Positions 6,668 through 8,319 of a stretch of 8,319 nucleotides of DNA are shown here, piece after piece. The notes below the pieces were generated by a model that was not told the origin of the DNA, ran no database searches, and saw nothing but the letters and a program-made list of their open reading frames with translations. The translations under genes and the position numbers were made by a program. The first letter of the stretch is position 1; every line of letters starts with the position of its first letter. Source of the stretch: Spirochaetia bacterium (GTDB taxonomy: Bacteria > Spirochaetota > Spirochaetia > Treponematales > Breznakiellaceae); contig BOBI01000089.1 of assembly GCA_026002305.1 (NCBI GenBank), positions 1 to 8,319 on the forward strand, written 5' to 3'.

Positions 6668-6789
6668 TTCTAACACTCCATTCAAACTAACGGCGAAGCC
6701 GCTTAGCATAATGAACTACCGCGCGGCAAGCCACGCGGTATCAGCTTTTTTTCAAAAAGCTGTGGTGGATACATTTGTTCGAGTTAACT
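6668..6789 (-). mobile_element. Second attC-like palindromic element upstream of the acetyltransferase
   Basis: On the minus strand the element ends in GTTAGAA (complement of 6668-6674), an R' box with one mismatch two bases before the ATG, where an attC junction would sit in a cassette array. A possible partner, AGTTAAC (complement of 6783-6789), shares the TAAC core only. Between them are a CGGC-GAA-GCCG hairpin (6691-6701), an ACCGCG/CGCGGT hairpin (6719-6740) and a perfect 9-bp stem, CAGCTTTTT (6742-6750) with AAAAAGCTG (6754-6762). The pairing of the outer boxes is weaker than in the element at 5983-6124, so this call is tentative. Confidence 0.33.
6721..6741 (+). repeat. 21-bp palindromic repeat, copy A
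   Basis: This copy matches the one at 6895-6915 in 19 of 21 bases. Both begin GCGCGGCAAGC and end CGCGGTAT, and each is itself a small hairpin (GGC-AA-GCC core in this copy). It sits within the second attC-like element. It may be part of a family of dispersed palindromic units. Confidence 0.55.
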
Positions 6790-6803
6790 GGTACGAATGA
6801 GGG

Positions 6804-6823
6804 AAACTGCTTTCGCAGTTTTT
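6804..6823 (+). terminator. Rho-independent terminator-like hairpin
   Basis: AAACTGC (6804-6810) and GCAGTTT (6815-6821) form a 7-bp stem with a TTTC loop, followed by TTCTTTGTTC. The T-rich side is on the plus strand, yet no plus-strand gene is visible between 6124 and here. It may be a relic of a lost cassette or element, or may not function. Confidence 0.4.
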
Positions 6824-6871
6824 CTTTGTTCTTAAATGTTATACTCTCTTGTATAGGAAGTGATTGTACGT

Positions 6872-6928
6872 GTGTTTTGGTTTAACGCCGAAGAGCGCGG
6901 CAAGCTGCGCGGTATTAAACCAAAACAC
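6872..6928. repeat. Long nested palindrome with 14-bp perfect arms (contains repeat copy B)
   Basis: GTGTTTTGGTTTAA (6872-6885) and TTAAACCAAAACAC (6915-6928) are perfect reverse complements. The 29-base interior holds copy B of the 21-bp repeat (6895-6915), which folds as a second hairpin with GCGCGGC/GCTGCGC arms. The whole could extrude as a cruciform or fold in RNA. A 73-codon frame crossing it (6864-7085) looks accidental. The design, a 14-bp outer stem around a GC-rich inner hairpin, parallels the centre of the attC-like site at 5983-6124, but no convincing GTTRRRY/RYYYAAC pair encloses it. A smaller 6-bp hairpin, TGCGCC (6949-6954) with GGCGCA (6958-6963), follows. Confidence 0.6.
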
Positions 6929-7038
6929 GGACAATAAAACAATAACCTTGCGCCAAAGGCGCACCCCATTACTCTTTAATTTCTACCTTATTTTATATTC
7001 TTTGTCAATTACATTTTGTCCGTACTTGTCAAGCCAAA

Positions 7039-7083
7039 GTGAAAATGTCCCCTTTTTTACCAACGTGATAATGTCCCCTTTTT
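7039..7083 (+). repeat. Two 19-bp direct repeats, possible insertion-sequence end
   Basis: GTGAAAATGTCCCCTTTTT (7039-7057) and GTGATAATGTCCCCTTTTT (7065-7083) differ at one base and are spaced by 26 bases. Short tandem repeats with AATGTCCCCTTTT recall, from memory, the multiple transposase-binding repeats at the ends of IS21-type elements. No transposase gene or second end is visible, so this would be a solo remnant. Confidence 0.4.
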
Positions 7084-7679
7084 GAAATTAAGCCGCCCTA
7101 CTAACGCGGTGCGTGTGAAGTGCGCCGAATTTTTTATACAAAAAATTTAAAAAAAGTAGGTGTGTTAAGCCACTTTCATTGTCGGCATATCATGCCTTTT
7201 ATTTAAATATATATCATAATGCCTCAAGCGCAACTTTCGCCTTTAACTCTTTGCTAAAGTTTTTTTTCCCTTTTCTTCCCGTGTAAAACCGTCTTTTTTA
7301 GTTTCGGCTTTTCCACCTGCTTTTTGCCTCTTTTTATGTTCAAATTTTCGGACGCAGTATAGACATTCAATAACGAAAGGGGCCGTACAGAAACTTCTCT
7401 TGAAAACAGGTTTAATTTTTTACTCTTGGTATATTCATTATTAAGTAAAATTGATAAAAAAATAATTTCTGAATAAAAATAATGGAGTACGGGGCAACGG
7501 CGTATAACATACGTTAGGCGAAATTTGAAATGCCCCAAATATATTGAAAAAAGAATTATAAAGAAGCAACAAAAAACCTGAAATATACGAAGAAGCGGCG
7601 GCATCCGTGCCGCCGCTAATGTAATAAAACATTTTTTCCATAAAAAAGTAAAATATTTTCATAAAAATGCAAAAAACAC
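7084..7679. other. Gene-poor AT-rich stretch with small palindromes
   Basis: No credible gene is seen. Minus-strand frames at 7254-7604 and 7441-7662 are low-complexity Lys/Phe-rich translations of AT-rich DNA and have no convincing ribosome site. Notable elements are an 8-bp perfect inverted repeat, AATTTTTT (7128-7135) with AAAAAATT (7140-7147), a T8 run at 7259-7266, and GGGGCA/TGCCCC arms enclosing CGTATAACATACG and a GTTAGGC box (7513-7519). The stretch looks like decayed mobile or cassette DNA. Confidence 0.45.
7595..7616. repeat. GC-rich 9-bp hairpin in AT-rich DNA
   Basis: GCGGCGGCA (7595-7603) and TGCCGCCGC (7608-7616) form a perfect stem with a TCCG loop. It stands out in surroundings that are mostly A and T. 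On the plus strand it is followed by AATGT/ACATT arms and a T6 run, so it may act as a terminator isolating the downstream promoter. There is no immediate U-tract, so this is uncertain. Confidence 0.45.
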
Positions 7680-7710
7680 TTGACCTGGAGTGAACTCCAG
7701 ACTGTATATT
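7680..7710 (+). promoter_or_regulatory. MerR-family-type promoter and operator
   Basis: TTGACC (7680-7685) and TATATT (7705-7710) are separated by 19 bases, the over-long spacer that defines promoters twisted into activity by MerR-family regulators. The spacer carries the palindrome CTGGAGTGAACTCCAG (7685-7700) with 7-bp perfect arms, centred between the hexamers. GGAGT/ACTCC operators of this form are used by MerR-family regulators of stress-response oxidoreductase genes. The regulator gene is not in the window. Confidence 0.75.
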
Positions 7711-7765
7711 ATAAATATTGATTATCGATTATCTATCGAGCAATAGAAATTTTATGGAGGTTTAC

Positions 7766-8319
7766 ATGGTTAAACAATGCTCTTTCACGATGGTGAAGGG
7801 TTTTATTATGGCAGTGGTATTGGTGTTTTTCGCTAGTGCCACGGTATTTGCACAGGGGCAAAATACAACAAGGAAAATCCTTATCGTGTATTTTAGCAAT
7901 GCTGAAAACACGGACGGTACAGACGCGGTTTCCGGTGCGAGCGTTCAAATCGTCAGCGGCAGGAAACTTGGGAATGTACAAATGGTTGCCGAGATAATCC
8001 AACGGACAACCGGCGGGGATTTATTCCCGATTCAAACGCAAAATCCCTATCCTAAAACGCACAAGGAATTACTTGATTATGCCGAACGGGAAAAGGAAAC
8101 CAACACCCGCCCTATTCTTTCAACACACGTCAGAAATATGGCGGAGTATGACACTATTTTCTTAGGCTATCCAATATGGTGGTATACGTTGCCTTTAGCG
8201 GTGTCGAGTTTTTTGGAAGAATACAACCTTTCAGGGAAAACAATCATTCCTTTTTGTGTTCACGGCGGCAGCGGGTGGGCCAACACCATTGAAATAATTA
8301 CAAAATTGGAGCCGCAGGC
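7766..8319 (+). CDS. Exported flavodoxin (3' partial)
   Basis: The frame is open from the ATG to the window edge, giving 184 codons. GGAGG at 7756-7760 sits five bases before the ATG; an in-frame ATG at 7754 overlaps that site and is less likely. Residues 1-29 are a Sec signal peptide with hydrophobic core AVVLVFFASATVFA and likely cleavage after Ala29. The mature part is a flavodoxin of the flavodoxin_4 type: KILIVYFSNAENT in place of the FMN-phosphate loop, GNVQMVAEIIQ, GGDLFPIQTQNPYP, NMAEYDTIFLGYPIWWYTLP (aromatic FMN-stacking region) and GKTIIPFCVHGGSGW. Such flavodoxins bind FMN and carry electrons. A cleavable signal places this one outside the cytoplasm. The MerR-type promoter 55 bases upstream suggests induction by redox, aldehyde or metal stress, which is inference. 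Confidence 0.88.
   Translation, partial: MVKQCSFTMVKGFIMAVVLVFFASATVFAQGQNTTRKILIVYFSNAENTDGTDAVSGASVQIVSGRKLGNVQMVAEIIQRTTGGDLFPIQTQNPYPKTHKELLDYAEREKETNTRPILSTHVRNMAEYDTIFLGYPIWWYTLPLAVSSFLEEYNLSGKTIIPFCVHGGSGWANTIEIITKLEPQ

Noticed and set aside
6864..7085. 73-codon plus-strand frame
   Set aside because: It reads straight through the long nested palindrome, a second hairpin and the direct repeats; composition is not gene-like.
7093..7159. Third attC-like site (CTAAC ... GTTAAGC)
   Set aside because: The heptamers partly fit, but the flanking arms do not pair beyond the TAAC core, so it is not better than chance.
7254..7604. 116-codon minus-strand frame
   Set aside because: Lys/Phe-rich translation of AT-rich sequence, with no motif or convincing start.
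1..8319. CRISPR array, tRNA or rRNA genes
   Set aside because: No regularly spaced repeats of CRISPR type, no tRNA cloverleaf and no rRNA-like sequence were seen on either strand.

Overview
The window reads as a bacterial chromosome of moderate GC with very AT-rich inserts. A spirochaete, probably Treponema-like, is my best guess. This rests on a nickel-pincer cofactor (lar) operon, a bacterial GH3-family enzyme, a META-domain lipoprotein, an intergenic element resembling flavo-1 RNAs (reported from Bacteroidota and Spirochaetota), and integron attC-like palindromes of the kind known from Treponema denticola. No rRNA, tRNA or ribosomal-protein gene is present, so this placement is inference.

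Bases 1-2402 are the end of a tightly packed operon, larE (5' end missing) - larC - larB. Together these make the nickel-pincer nucleotide (NPN) cofactor: LarB carboxylates and hydrolyses nicotinic acid adenine dinucleotide, LarE donates the sulfurs, and LarC inserts nickel using CTP. No larA-type apoenzyme lies between larE and position 8319, so the cofactor's user must be encoded upstream or elsewhere.

Bases 2399-5125 hold one long reading frame that joins a seven-helix TIGR02206/YwaF-type membrane protein to a complete GH3-type acyl-adenylating enzyme. The junction is the most striking thing in the window. An A8 homopolymer is followed at once by a -1-frame TAG, then by a good Shine-Dalgarno and in-frame ATG for the GH3 part. 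This may be a recent gene fusion, a slippage-controlled gene pair, or a sequencing indel in a two-gene operon. A structured intergenic element with two strong hairpins follows the stop codon.

Bases 5091-5584 encode a small META-domain lipoprotein. Bases 5585-7679 are an accessory, repeat-rich stretch. Its only convincing gene is a very AT-rich, minus-strand serine-acetyltransferase-like hexapeptide-repeat protein. This gene is bracketed by two attC-like palindromes, and its last codons run into one of them, as in an integron gene cassette. No integrase is visible. The rest holds nested palindromes, a duplicated 21-bp hairpin motif, a possible insertion-sequence end with two 19-bp direct repeats, and long AT-rich DNA without a credible gene.

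Bases 7680-8319 begin a new unit: a textbook MerR-family promoter (19-bp spacer filled by a palindrome) driving a flavodoxin with a cleavable signal peptide. Its 3' end lies beyond the window.
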